NCBI GenBank assembly: GCA_945882755.1
Contig: CAMCWS010000005.1
Coordinates: 1-42,949 of the forward strand
Reading direction: 5' to 3'
Source: Bordetella parapertussis
GTDB lineage: Bacteria > Pseudomonadota > Gammaproteobacteria > Burkholderiales > Burkholderiaceae_C
Length of the DNA stretch: 42,949 nt
Below, one piece after another: positions 1-8,075 of the stretch (its first letter is position 1; every line of letters begins with the position of its first letter). The translations under genes and the position numbers were made by a program. The notes below the pieces were generated by a model. The model had not been told where the DNA came from. It was given only the letters and a program-made list of their open reading frames with translations, and ran no database searches.

Positions 1-105
1 ACCATGGTGGTTAATGACGGCGTGATTCAGCAAGTACATTACCCAGTGTTCCCAAGCGATGCAGATGCGGCTTGGGTGTTGCGCTATTTGCAAACTGTGG
101 TTTAA
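1..105 (+). CDS. Peroxiredoxin, C-terminal end only
   Basis: Only the last 34 codons and the TAA stop are in the window. The tail contains an acidic-Gly turn (NDGVIQQVHYPVFP) followed by a short helix ending in WVLRYLQ. This matches the C-terminus of AhpC/TSA-type peroxiredoxins of Burkholderiales, which commonly end in a DG-x-I-x-x-V-x-YPVFPP-type strand and a final helix. Those enzymes reduce peroxides with a catalytic Cys, which would lie before the window. The assignment rests on the tail alone and could be another thioredoxin-fold protein. It points toward the RND operon but is separated from it by about 60 bases. Confidence 0.55.
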   Translation, partial: TMVVNDGVIQQVHYPVFPSDADAAWVLRYLQTVV

Positions 106-166
106 AACTGAATCCTTAAAATTTGCGTTTTCGCTTATGTGTAAATGAACTAAAGGGCCAAGAAGT

Positions 167-3100
167 ATGCTGGTTGATGTTGTTGGCGTAGCCCTTAAAA
201 GGCCTTATACATTTGTGGTGATGGCGCTATTGATGTTGGTGCTCGGCCCCTTGGCAGCCTTGCGAACACCGACAGATATTTTTCCTGAAATTCGCATACC
301 CGTGATTGCTGTTGCGTGGGCTTATACCGGTTTACCGCCAGATCAAATGGCGGGTCGCATCACTACCTTGTACCAAAGGGTACTGACCACCACGGTCAAT
401 GACATTGAGCATATCGAGGCCAATTCTTACGCCGGTGTGGGCATCGTCAAAATCTTCTTTCACCCAGGGGTGAATATCGCTGTTGCCAATGCACAGGTGA
501 CCGCTATTTCTCAGTTGATGGTTCGTCAAATGCCGCCCGGCACTTTGCCGCCCTTGATTGTGAATTACAACGCCTCCACCGTCCCGATTTTGCAATTGGC
601 GTTATCAGGCAAGGGGCTGTCAGAACAAAATTTGGCTGACCTCGGGCTCACACAAGTGCGCACGCCCTTGGTCACTGTGGCTGGAGCCGCCATTCCCTTT
701 CCCTATGGTGGCAAGTCGCGTCTCGTTCAAGTTGATTTGAAATTACCCGAGCTCCAAGCCCGCGGCTTGAGTGCGCAAGATGTTGCAGCTGCACTGGCTG
801 CTCAAAATATCGTCACGCCTGTTGGCACCCAAAAGATTGGCAGTCTGGAATACACAATCAACCTGAATAATGCTGCCACTGAGATCAAAGACTTGGCCAA
901 TATACCCGTCAAGTCTGTCAATGGCGCCATGATTTACCTGCGGGACGTGGCCAATGTCCATGATGGCAATGCACCACAAACCAATATTGTCCACGTGGAC
1001 GGCAATCGCTCTGTGTTGATGTCCGTACTGAAAAACGGCACTACCTCTACCTTGGCCATTGTGGATGGGGTGCGTGAAAAACTGCAAACCATGAAGGCCT
1101 CGTTGCCGCCCACCTTGGAAGTTAAACCTCTTAATGATCAATCGATTTTTGTGCGAGCTGCCATCAGTGGTGTTGCCATGGAAGGTGCGATTGCGGCAGC
1201 TTTGACCAGCGTGATGATTTTTCTTTTCCTGGGCAGTTGGCGCTCGACCATCATCATTGCCGTGTCTATCCCTTTGTCCATCATGGGCGCCATCATGGGA
1301 TTGGCAGCCCTTGGCGAAACCCTCAACATCATGACCTTGGGCGGTTTGGCACTTGCCGTTGGCATTTTGGTCGACGATGCCACCGTGACCATTGAAAACA
1401 TCAACTGGCATCTCGAACAAGGCAAGGATGTAGAGACTGCCATCTTGGACGGTGCGGCACAAATCGTGACGCCAGCCTTCATCTCGCTACTGTGTATTTG
1501 TATTGTGTTTGTGCCGATGTTCTTTTTGGATGGTGTCGCCCGGTTCCTGTTTGTGCCCATGGCAGAAGCGGTGATGCTTGCCATGGTGTTTTCATTCTTT
1601 TTGTCCAGGTCCTTGGTGCCCACCATGGCCAACTATTTGCTCAAGCCCCATGCAGCGCATACCGATATGCATGGCAACAACCAAAGCTTGCCTGCCAGTC
1701 GCAACCCTTTGGTCCAGTTTCAACGTGGTTTTGAGTCAAGCTTTGAAAAGTTTCGGGCTGGTTACCGAAGCATCTTGCATCTGGCTTTGCTCAACCGAAT
1801 CAAAGTCATCACGGTATTCATGGGATTTATCTTGGCGTCCTTTGCGCTCGTGCCTTATTTGGGCAGCAACTTCTTTCCTGATGTCGACGGTGGACAAATT
1901 TTGATCCATGCACGGGTTCCCATTGGGACGAGGGTAGAAGAAACTGCTGCTCGGTTTGCCGCCATCGAAAAAACCATTCTGAAGGTCATTCCCCCTGAAG
2001 AAATCACCACCTTGGTAGACAACATCGGCTTGCCACCCAGTTGGATCAACCTGATCTACAACAACACCGGCGTGATTGGCACCCAAGACGGTGACATCCA
2101 AATTGCTTTGCGCAAAGGACATTTGCCGACAGCTGACTATGTTCGAGAACTGCGCAAAATCTTGCCAACGGAATTTCCCGATACCGTTTTTTCGTTTCCA
2201 CCTGCCGACATCGTGAGTCAGATTTTGAATTTCGGCGCACCAGCGCCGATTGACATTCAAATCAGAGGTGCAAATTTGGCGGCTAATTTTGAGTACGCCA
2301 ACACCTTGTTGAAAGCCATTCGCGGCATCCCTGGTGTTGCGGATGCCCGCATCCAGCAATCAGCCAAAAGTCCGGTCTTTGATGTCAACATGGACCGAGG
2401 ACAAGCCCAAGAGCTTGGCATCACACCCCGAGATGTCACTAACAATTTGGTAGTCAACCTGGCAGGTAGCAGCCAAGTCGCACCAACCTTTTGGCTTAAT
2501 CCCACCAATGGCGTTTCCTACAGCGTGGTGATGCAAACGCCTCAATACAACTTAGATTCGCTCAATGATTTGGCCAACCTGCCGGTGTCCTCTGGGTCCA
2601 ATAACAACCAACAATTGTTGGGTGGTATTGCCAGTTTTAACCGCACCACCCGCAATGCTGTGGTGAGCCAATACGACATCCAACCCATGGTGCAAATCAA
2701 CGCCACCACCCAAGACACCGATTTAGGCACCGTGGCCAAAGAGGTACGGCGCGTTATTGCTGAAACAGAGGCTGATTTACCCAAAGGAACCAAGGTAGTT
2801 TTGCTGGGTCAGGTGAGAACCATGGAGAAAGCTTTTTCTGGTTTGCTGTGGGGCTTGTTGGCAGCTGTCGTGCTGATTTATTTCTTGATCGTGGTGAATT
2901 TCCAATCTTGGCGAGACCCTTTTGTGATCATCAGCGCCCTGCCCGCAGCACTGGCAGGCATTGTTTGGATGTTGTTTGCCACCCGCACAACTGTCTCCGT
3001 GCCAGCCCTGACTGGCGCCATCATGTGCATGGGTGTGGCCACAGCCAACAGTGTGCTGGTCATCAGCTTTGCCCGCGAACGCCTAGAAGAATGGGGCGAC

Positions 3101-3370
3101 CCCTTTGCTGCTGCTTTGGACGCAGGTTTTGTGCGTTTCAGACCGGTATTGATGACGGCTTTGGCCATGATCATTGGCATGATTCCCATGGCATTGGGCT
3201 TGGGTGAAGGCGGCGAGCAAAACGCTCCGCTTGGCAGAGCGGTCATTGGTGGACTTTGCTTTGCCACCGTTGCCACCTTGGTCATCGTCCCCTTGATCTT
3301 CAGTTTGGTTCATACCCAACGTGGGCAATCACGCCCCACACCCTCGTTTCCCGGAGTTAAGCATGCTTGA
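167..3370 (+). CDS. RND efflux transporter permease subunit (AcrB/MexB-like)
   Basis: A 1067-residue inner-membrane proton antiporter of the RND superfamily, the usual length for the family. The N-terminal transmembrane helix (about residues 10-33) leads to TPTDIFPEIRIPVI, the typical opening of the first periplasmic domain. A helix bundle follows near residues 335-500, with the proton-relay pair in GILVDDATVTIEN (two adjacent Asp, about residues 405-406). The second half repeats this plan, with FFPDVDGGQ after TM7 and a C-terminal helix bundle from about residue 890. The ATG at 167 follows an AGAAG-type ribosome site. The adaptor gene overlaps its end by 8 bases. Permease before adaptor is less common than the reverse, and no outer-membrane factor gene is present. 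Substrate cannot be inferred; export of toxic organics is the default role. Confidence 0.93.
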   Translation: MLVDVVGVALKRPYTFVVMALLMLVLGPLAALRTPTDIFPEIRIPVIAVAWAYTGLPPDQMAGRITTLYQRVLTTTVNDIEHIEANSYAGVGIVKIFFHPGVNIAVANAQVTAISQLMVRQMPPGTLPPLIVNYNASTVPILQLALSGKGLSEQNLADLGLTQVRTPLVTVAGAAIPFPYGGKSRLVQVDLKLPELQARGLSAQDVAAALAAQNIVTPVGTQKIGSLEYTINLNNAATEIKDLANIPVKSVNGAMIYLRDVANVHDGNAPQTNIVHVDGNRSVLMSVLKNGTTSTLAIVDGVREKLQTMKASLPPTLEVKPLNDQSIFVRAAISGVAMEGAIAAALTSVMIFLFLGSWRSTIIIAVSIPLSIMGAIMGLAALGETLNIMTLGGLALAVGILVDDATVTIENINWHLEQGKDVETAILDGAAQIVTPAFISLLCICIVFVPMFFLDGVARFLFVPMAEAVMLAMVFSFFLSRSLVPTMANYLLKPHAAHTDMHGNNQSLPASRNPLVQFQRGFESSFEKFRAGYRSILHLALLNRIKVITVFMGFILASFALVPYLGSNFFPDVDGGQILIHARVPIGTRVEETAARFAAIEKTILKVIPPEEITTLVDNIGLPPSWINLIYNNTGVIGTQDGDIQIALRKGHLPTADYVRELRKILPTEFPDTVFSFPPADIVSQILNFGAPAPIDIQIRGANLAANFEYANTLLKAIRGIPGVADARIQQSAKSPVFDVNMDRGQAQELGITPRDVTNNLVVNLAGSSQVAPTFWLNPTNGVSYSVVMQTPQYNLDSLNDLANLPVSSGSNNNQQLLGGIASFNRTTRNAVVSQYDIQPMVQINATTQDTDLGTVAKEVRRVIAETEADLPKGTKVVLLGQVRTMEKAFSGLLWGLLAAVVLIYFLIVVNFQSWRDPFVIISALPAALAGIVWMLFATRTTVSVPALTGAIMCMGVATANSVLVISFARERLEEWGDPFAAALDAGFVRFRPVLMTALAMIIGMIPMALGLGEGGEQNAPLGRAVIGGLCFATVATLVIVPLIFSLVHTQRGQSRPTPSFPGVKHA

Positions 3371-4529
3371 ATCGTCAACCCCCACTGTGTCACGTGGCTT
3401 GTTATGGACCGCCCTGTTGTTGGGAGCCGCCGTGGCAGCTTATGTGGTTTATAGCGGTATCAGCTCACGCACGACAGACGCAAAGCTGCTCAAAGATCAG
3501 GCCCAAACGCAATCGGTACGGACAGTGACTGTGATCGCGCCTGTTCCAGCAAACGCAACCCCTACGCTGGATTTGCCTGGTCGCATCGAAGCTTTTTCCA
3601 AGGCGCCTATTTATGCGCGCATCAGTGGCTATTTGAAAAGTTGGAAAGCCGACATTGGTACCCCCGTCAAAGCTGGCCAACTGTTGGCGGAAATCGATAC
3701 CCCAGACCTTGATCAACAAATCCTTCAAGCTAAAGCCGAATTAGCCAGTACGCAAGCCAATGCAGCTTTGTCCGAAAACACCGCTAAGCGTTGGCAGTCA
3801 TTGCTTGACACCAATTTTGTGTCTTCTCAAGCCGTGGAAGAAAAACTGGGCGACCTCAAAGCCAAGCAAGCCATCGTTGCAGCCTCTCAAGCCAATGTCA
3901 GCCGTGTTGAGGCTCTGAAAAACTTCAGCCGCATCGTGGCGCCTTTTGATGGCGTCATCACCGCTCGCAATACCGATGTGGGGGCACTGATCAATGTGGG
4001 CGGCAGTGCAGGTACGGAGTTGTTTGTGGTGTCCGACATCAAACGTTTACATTTGTATGTGAATTTGCCCCAAGCCTATGTGTCGCAAATCCAAAAAGGG
4101 GCTATCGCCAAGTTCACAGTACCGGAAAGTCCTGGGAAAACCTACATTGCCAAAGTGCAAACCATGTCTCAAGCCATCAGCGCTGGTTCGGGCAGTATGT
4201 TGGTTCAGCTTTCTGCCGAAAATGCCAGCGGTGCTTTGATACCAGGCGGGTTTGCCAATGTGAGTTTTGAATTACCAGGTATCTCCTCTGGCCTGAGTGT
4301 GCCCCCCAGTGCATTGATATTTACCAAGGCGGGCTTGCGTGTAGCGACTGTCTCGGCTGACAACAAAGTGGTTCTTAAGGCTGTCGTGATTGGACGAGAC
4401 TATGGCAACAAGGTCGAGTTGTCTTCTGGTTTAGAAGCCTCGGACAGCGTGATTGAAAGTCCACCCGACGGTGTGAGCGATGGAGATGCAGTCAAAATTG
4501 CACCCGCCACACCAACCAAAAAACCATAA
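3363..4529 (+). CDS. RND efflux periplasmic adaptor (membrane fusion protein)
   Basis: A 388-residue HlyD/AcrA-type adaptor. A single N-terminal membrane anchor (about residues 11-31) is followed by the lipoyl half-motif YARISGYLKSWKADIGTPVK. An alpha-hairpin rich in Ala, Gln and Glu comes next (about 105-165), then the second lipoyl half-motif (APFDGVITARNTDVGALI) and beta-barrel and membrane-proximal domains. Adaptors of this kind link the RND pump to an outer-membrane channel. I chose the ATG at 3363 rather than an upstream in-frame start because GGAG lies a few bases before it and the start overlaps the permease stop by 8 bases, suggesting translational coupling. The tail is Lys- and Pro-rich. 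No TolC-type gene follows, so the channel must be encoded elsewhere. Confidence 0.9.
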   Translation: MLESSTPTVSRGLLWTALLLGAAVAAYVVYSGISSRTTDAKLLKDQAQTQSVRTVTVIAPVPANATPTLDLPGRIEAFSKAPIYARISGYLKSWKADIGTPVKAGQLLAEIDTPDLDQQILQAKAELASTQANAALSENTAKRWQSLLDTNFVSSQAVEEKLGDLKAKQAIVAASQANVSRVEALKNFSRIVAPFDGVITARNTDVGALINVGGSAGTELFVVSDIKRLHLYVNLPQAYVSQIQKGAIAKFTVPESPGKTYIAKVQTMSQAISAGSGSMLVQLSAENASGALIPGGFANVSFELPGISSGLSVPPSALIFTKAGLRVATVSADNKVVLKAVVIGRDYGNKVELSSGLEASDSVIESPPDGVSDGDAVKIAPATPTKKP

Positions 4530-4537
4530 TCACTTCA

Positions 4538-4654
4538 ATGCACCGCAACCCAGTGGCATGGATTGAAATTCATGTCGCAGATATGCAACGTGCCAAAGTT
4601 TTTGACGAAGCTGTTTTCAATCATGATGTGTTTCAACTCTATTCAATCACCTAA
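4538..4654 (+). pseudogene. Remnant of a VOC/glyoxalase-family gene (N-terminal stump)
   Basis: A 38-codon frame starts with ATG just after the adaptor gene. It reads MHRNPVAWIEIHVADMQRAK followed by VFDEAVFN and then diverges before a TAA. The first 28 residues match the opening beta-alpha unit of vicinal-oxygen-chelate (glyoxalase/bleomycin-resistance) proteins, where V-x-W-F/I-E-I-P-V-x-D-M-x-R-A-x-x-F-Y is typical. The residue after the final F is Asp here rather than the usual Tyr. Full-length family members run to about 120 residues, so this is a truncated relic. The sequence downstream is AT-rich and unrelated, consistent with an old deletion or insertion. Confidence 0.6.
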
Positions 4655-4915
4655 GTAGCGAGGATTGACATACATACATTTGTTTTTTTAAATCACTTAA
4701 ATCATCTAAAGAAACAAAAAAGGATTTCTTGACGCAACATGTCAAATCCGTTAATAATTATTCATGTTGTTGTTATGTGTTCACTACATAAGGAATTTTG
4801 GTTTGAACGCCTTGCAAGATGCAGATTTCAAACCTACCGAAGCTTGATGACACTTGTATTTGTTTGCCCCATGCGCACTTATTTGTCCGCACCATGTGTC
4901 CCTCGGAGTTGATGC
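4655..4915. other. AT-rich intergenic stretch without a recognisable gene
   Basis: This gap between the VOC stump and the YkgJ gene is markedly richer in A and T than its surroundings, especially 4670-4790. It contains promoter-like elements but no coding frame I can support, no convincing terminator and no repeat pair. A very short frame near 4810-4850 is not credible as a gene. Confidence 0.5.
4665..4693 (+). promoter_or_regulatory. Candidate sigma-70 promoter
   Basis: A perfect TTGACA at 4665-4670 is followed, 17 bases on, by TTAAAT at 4688-4693 (four of six matches to TATAAT). A weaker TTGACG/TAATAA pair lies at 4729-4757. Either could serve the YkgJ-GNAT pair that starts at 4916, leaving a leader of more than 150 bases. 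This is a sequence match only. Confidence 0.35.
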
Positions 4916-5374
4916 GTGTTGTTTGACCACTGTGCCGAATGCCAGCGTTGCTGTAACGTTGAGTCGGGTTATCCCTCACTCGAAATTACCCTCACCCGAA
5001 AAGAAGAGAAGCGGCTTGGCAGCATTTGTATCCAAACGCAATGCGATCACCTTGGCCCTCAGGGTTGCTCCCTTGGTGAAGACAAACCTTTTGGGTGCAC
5101 TCTTTATCCCCTGAGCTATAACCCCAATAAACAAAAATTTTATTTTGACGCTGACTGTCCTTTGATGGATGAATACATCGCAGGACTGGCTGACAGCAAA
5201 AGCGAAGCATCTGTCCATATGGCCAAGGTCGAGCGCAGAGTGGCCAAGCTTGAAGAAAAAGACCCTGTTTTTTTGCGGCAGAACTATGAGGTGGACAAGG
5301 CGTATTTCGACTTAAAAAAAATCACACCCAAAAAAAATAAACCTAAAAAATCAACACAAAAGGCAACTCTATGA
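4916..5374 (+). CDS. YkgJ-family cysteine cluster protein
   Basis: A 152-residue protein with the CxxCCxxxxG-like cluster near the N-terminus (CAECQRCCNVESGYP, about residues 6-20). Further Cys follow at QCDHLGPQGCSLGEDKPFGC and at DCPLMD. This spacing is that of the YkgJ/UPF0153 family, thought to bind zinc or an iron-sulfur cluster, function unknown. The C-terminus is a Lys-rich tail. The start is GTG at 4916: an in-frame TGA lies at 4910-4912 and GGAG at 4905-4908 gives good spacing. Its stop overlaps the next gene's ATG (ATGA at 5371-5374), so the two are probably made together, and the cluster protein may act on or with the GNAT-like protein. Confidence 0.82.
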   Translation: MLFDHCAECQRCCNVESGYPSLEITLTRKEEKRLGSICIQTQCDHLGPQGCSLGEDKPFGCTLYPLSYNPNKQKFYFDADCPLMDEYIAGLADSKSEASVHMAKVERRVAKLEEKDPVFLRQNYEVDKAYFDLKKITPKKNKPKKSTQKATL

Positions 5375-6279
5375 ATGGCACGCTTTACCAGTTCAAACCT
5401 GCGAACTTGTTTTCTTCTGCACCCAAGGTTCGGCATGTCGGCTACCAAAGTTGGACTGAAGACAATTTACTGGTTGAAAGCGACCACAACGATATTCTTT
5501 ACTACACCACCCGTTGGGATGCCCTTTGCCCCTATATCAATGTCTCTGAGGAGATGATCAACTTTGCACCGCGCCCCTTCGTTGTGTATGCACTCCCCCC
5601 TGATAGCCCCTATGGTGTTCCTATCAACGACAAGTACGGTTTGGTCGACACCTTTGCAGAAGACTTCTGGTCTGAGGCGCGTCGTGAACGCAAATTCCGC
5701 GAACTCGACAAGCAATACAAACATTTCACTTACACCGAAGAGCGCATTCCTGGCAGTCAACTCACCATTGACGATATGTTCGAAATGGGGGGTGAGCACT
5801 TCGCCAACTATTGCATTGATGACCGCGAGGTAGAGGGCTTTGTCGACTACGTTCGTGACTTGGAAGTTTTGGTTTTAAGGGTACGCGACACAGAAGGTGA
5901 GCTGGTGCTGACCGATGTCTCCATATTGCTGCCAAAGTACAACCAGCTTTACGGAAGTTTTTGCCAATGGAACCGAGCCCATAAAAACCGTTCACCTGGT
6001 ATTTATGCCTGTTTACAAGCTTGCCGCTGGGCGGCTAAAAATGGCTTGCGCTACTACAACCTTGGACCCGTTGATGACTACGGCTACAAGGCTTTGTTTG
6101 TGACGGACTTTGAACCTATTTATGCGATGGCACTGATTGATAAAGCACACCCCTTGGTCACAGATCCCACCTCGCCTTTGGTCACTGACTTCAAACCCCA
6201 TCAGTTCAACCAGATCTTCAGAGACGAACCCGCCGCTACGCAAACCAATGACACCATGGTTTTGGCCATGGTGGGTTAA
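5371..6279 (+). CDS. GNAT-like acyl/aminoacyltransferase-fold protein of unknown substrate
   Basis: A 302-residue soluble protein with no signal peptide. The part from about residue 165 looks like the acyl-CoA N-acyltransferase fold as used by arginyl/leucyl-tRNA-protein transferases. A strand LVLTDVSILLP, a helix GIYACLQACRWAAKNGLRYYNLGP and the segment YGYKALFVTDFEPIYAM recall their Y-Y-x-L-G ... Y-K ... F-x-P core. This is fold-level recognition only. The ATG overlaps the YkgJ stop by 4 bases. The pairing of a cysteine-cluster protein with a GNAT-fold enzyme suggests a peptide or protein modification role, but that is inference. Confidence 0.6.
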   Translation: MNGTLYQFKPANLFSSAPKVRHVGYQSWTEDNLLVESDHNDILYYTTRWDALCPYINVSEEMINFAPRPFVVYALPPDSPYGVPINDKYGLVDTFAEDFWSEARRERKFRELDKQYKHFTYTEERIPGSQLTIDDMFEMGGEHFANYCIDDREVEGFVDYVRDLEVLVLRVRDTEGELVLTDVSILLPKYNQLYGSFCQWNRAHKNRSPGIYACLQACRWAAKNGLRYYNLGPVDDYGYKALFVTDFEPIYAMALIDKAHPLVTDPTSPLVTDFKPHQFNQIFRDEPAATQTNDTMVLAMVG

Positions 6280-6288
6280 GCTGGTTTT

Positions 6289-6708
6289 TTAGAAAAAATG
6301 CTTCTCGCCGAAGCTGATGTCGTAATCGATAAACAACTCTTCACCTTCGGCGATTTTCCTCAGGCTTATCAGTACTCCTGCTTTTTTAAACCTTAAATTG
6401 GGTTTTTTGGAGTGGTTGAGGTAGACAGCCAAATCAAATGAATTCAACCCGATGGTGGGGACTGACACTATTTTTTTGTTGTAAAAGCAAAAGGTGTCGA
6501 TTTGTTGGCGAACACCTTTGGGTAAGTCTTTAATCAATTTCTTATCAATATCCACCTCTTTGATATTCAAGTAACTCTTGAGCGGGTGAATTCCTTTGGG
6601 AATATCACGCACGGCGAATACGCCGATACCGTGAACAGGTGAAACGCCCAGTTTGCAATAAACCTCTTTATTCAGGTGCTCGATCAGTTTTTTTTGTGTG
6701 TTGGGCAT
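6289..6708 (-). CDS. Small SET-domain protein (putative lysine methyltransferase)
   Basis: A 139-residue protein that is almost entirely a SET domain. It shows the N-terminal S-adenosylmethionine motif SPVHGIGVFAVRDIPKG (about residues 23-39), the core motif YLNHSKKPNL (NHS at 98-100) and the closing EGEELFIDYD (121-130). SET domains transfer methyl groups from S-adenosylmethionine to Lys; bacterial stand-alone forms are uncommon and their targets mostly unknown. The protein is Lys-rich and the gene looks more AT-rich than its neighbours, which may indicate transfer. It starts 3 bases after the stop of the serine hydrolase, so it is probably co-transcribed from upstream. No post-SET cysteine cluster is present. 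Confidence 0.8.
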   Translation of the reverse strand: MPNTQKKLIEHLNKEVYCKLGVSPVHGIGVFAVRDIPKGIHPLKSYLNIKEVDIDKKLIKDLPKGVRQQIDTFCFYNKKIVSVPTIGLNSFDLAVYLNHSKKPNLRFKKAGVLISLRKIAEGEELFIDYDISFGEKHFF

Positions 6709-6711
6709 GTA

Positions 6712-8016
6712 TTAATCCAATGCTTGGTAAACCAATTGTTTGACCATGCGCCGATAGTATTGGCGAATGGGGCCAGGTGTTTGTGCCATCAACACACCGA
6801 TAAGTTGCTCCTTAGGATCTATCCAAAAAAAGGTACCGCCTGCACCTGCCCAAGCATAGTCTCCTTCCGAGCCAGGAACGCTGGCCATGCCGGCTCCTTG
6901 GCGCACCATGAACCCCAGGCCAAAGGTATAGCCTTGGACACCCATCAACAGTTCACCGGGTTGCAAAGGTGTGGCGACTTTGGGACCCAGATGGTCGGCG
7001 GTCATCAGCGCGACCGTACTTCTGCTGAGATAGCGTCGGCCATCCAAACTGCCTCCATTGAGCAGCATCTGGCAAAACCGCAGGTAATCGTCAGCGGTGG
7101 TGCTCAGGCCCGCACCTCCAGAGTCATTGCCCTGAGCCTTGGTCACGTCCAGCATGGCAGGCATGGGCGCTTTGGTCAGCGGGTCTATGGCCAAGGCTTG
7201 TGCCAGTCGGTCTGCTTTGTTGGCCGGAACCACAAAGTGGGTGTCTTTCATGCCCAAGGGCTTGATCAATTTTTCTTCGAGCAAACTGCCCAAGGGCTTC
7301 TTGCCCACCACTTCGAGTACCCTGCCAAGCAGGTCAGTGGACAAGCTGTATTCCCAAGTGCTGCCAGGCTGCCATTGCAATGGGGCTTTGGCAAAAGCCT
7401 CGACTTGCTGCTCTGGGGTGAGCGTGATCCACAAAGAAGGTATTTCTGGAGAAAACAAACCGGCTTGCTGGTAAGCGCTTTTCATGCTCGGGGAGCGCGT
7501 GAATTCAGCATAGGTCAGGCCAGAGGTATGGCGCAACAGGTCGTATACAGTAATTTGGCGAACAGCATTCACGGTGGTGCTTGAGGCGTCCGCAGGGTTG
7601 GCCAAGACTTGCATATTGGCCAATGCGGGGAGAAATTTACCCACGGGGTCGGCCAGCTGCAGTTGACCTTCTTCGACCATCATCATGGCCAAGACCGAGA
7701 CCATTGGCTTGGTCATCGAATACGCTCGAAACAAACTGTCTCGTTTGAGCGGCTTGCCGCTGGCAGGGTCTTGTAAACCAACCACCTCTGTATGCACCAC
7801 AGCGCCTTTACGCGCAATCAGCAAGACCGCACCCGGCATACGCTTGGCATCGATTTCTGTCTGAATGACAGGACGAATGCGTGTCAGTCGCTCTGCCACC
7901 AAACCCTTGGAAGCTGGCGAGGCTACAGGCATGTCGGCAGCAACCGCGTACCAAGGCAGCGCCAGTGAAAGAGTGAGCATGCACAGCAAGCGTTTTGAAA
8001 ACAATGGGTTCTTCAT
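6712..8016 (-). CDS. Secreted serine hydrolase, beta-lactamase class C / esterase family
   Basis: A 434-residue protein with a clear Sec signal peptide (KRLLCMLTLSLALPWYAVA, cleavage near residue 27). The active-site SxxK is SMTK (S100, K103), preceded by FRAY and followed by a helix, as in AmpC-like hydrolases. The second motif is a Tyr-Ser element in WEYSLSTDLLGRV. Members of this family include esterases and peptidases as well as lactamases; a Y-S motif rather than Y-A-N favours an esterase-type enzyme over a true cephalosporinase. It lies upstream of and almost contiguous with the SET gene. The short gap before it (8017-8075) should hold its promoter. Confidence 0.85.
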   Translation of the reverse strand: MKNPLFSKRLLCMLTLSLALPWYAVAADMPVASPASKGLVAERLTRIRPVIQTEIDAKRMPGAVLLIARKGAVVHTEVVGLQDPASGKPLKRDSLFRAYSMTKPMVSVLAMMMVEEGQLQLADPVGKFLPALANMQVLANPADASSTTVNAVRQITVYDLLRHTSGLTYAEFTRSPSMKSAYQQAGLFSPEIPSLWITLTPEQQVEAFAKAPLQWQPGSTWEYSLSTDLLGRVLEVVGKKPLGSLLEEKLIKPLGMKDTHFVVPANKADRLAQALAIDPLTKAPMPAMLDVTKAQGNDSGGAGLSTTADDYLRFCQMLLNGGSLDGRRYLSRSTVALMTADHLGPKVATPLQPGELLMGVQGYTFGLGFMVRQGAGMASVPGSEGDYAWAGAGGTFFWIDPKEQLIGVLMAQTPGPIRQYYRRMVKQLVYQALD

Positions 8017-8075
8017 GGCAGGTCCTGGAAAAAAGTTGGATAAGTTAGGTTGTGCTGGCTAGTCTAGGGGTAATT

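Noticed and set aside
743..1462. A 239-codon open frame on the minus strand inside the RND permease gene
   Set aside because: It lies opposite a well-conserved permease region, its protein is rich in His, Gln and Gly with no domain, and it has no ribosome site. It is a shadow of the real gene.
4810..4855. A possible 14-codon leader peptide (TTG start after AAGGA)
   Set aside because: Too short, with a weak start and no similarity or attenuator structure to support it.
6676..7584. A 302-codon plus-strand open frame opposite the serine hydrolase and SET genes
   Set aside because: It spans the start of one real gene and the body of another, and the product is low-complexity and Cys/His/Gln-rich with no recognisable fold.
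8058..8070. CTAGGG upstream of the serine hydrolase as a member of the TAGGG operator set
   Set aside because: Only one half-site is present, with no inverted partner, and the same hexamer also occurs by chance inside coding regions near 9700 and 9990.
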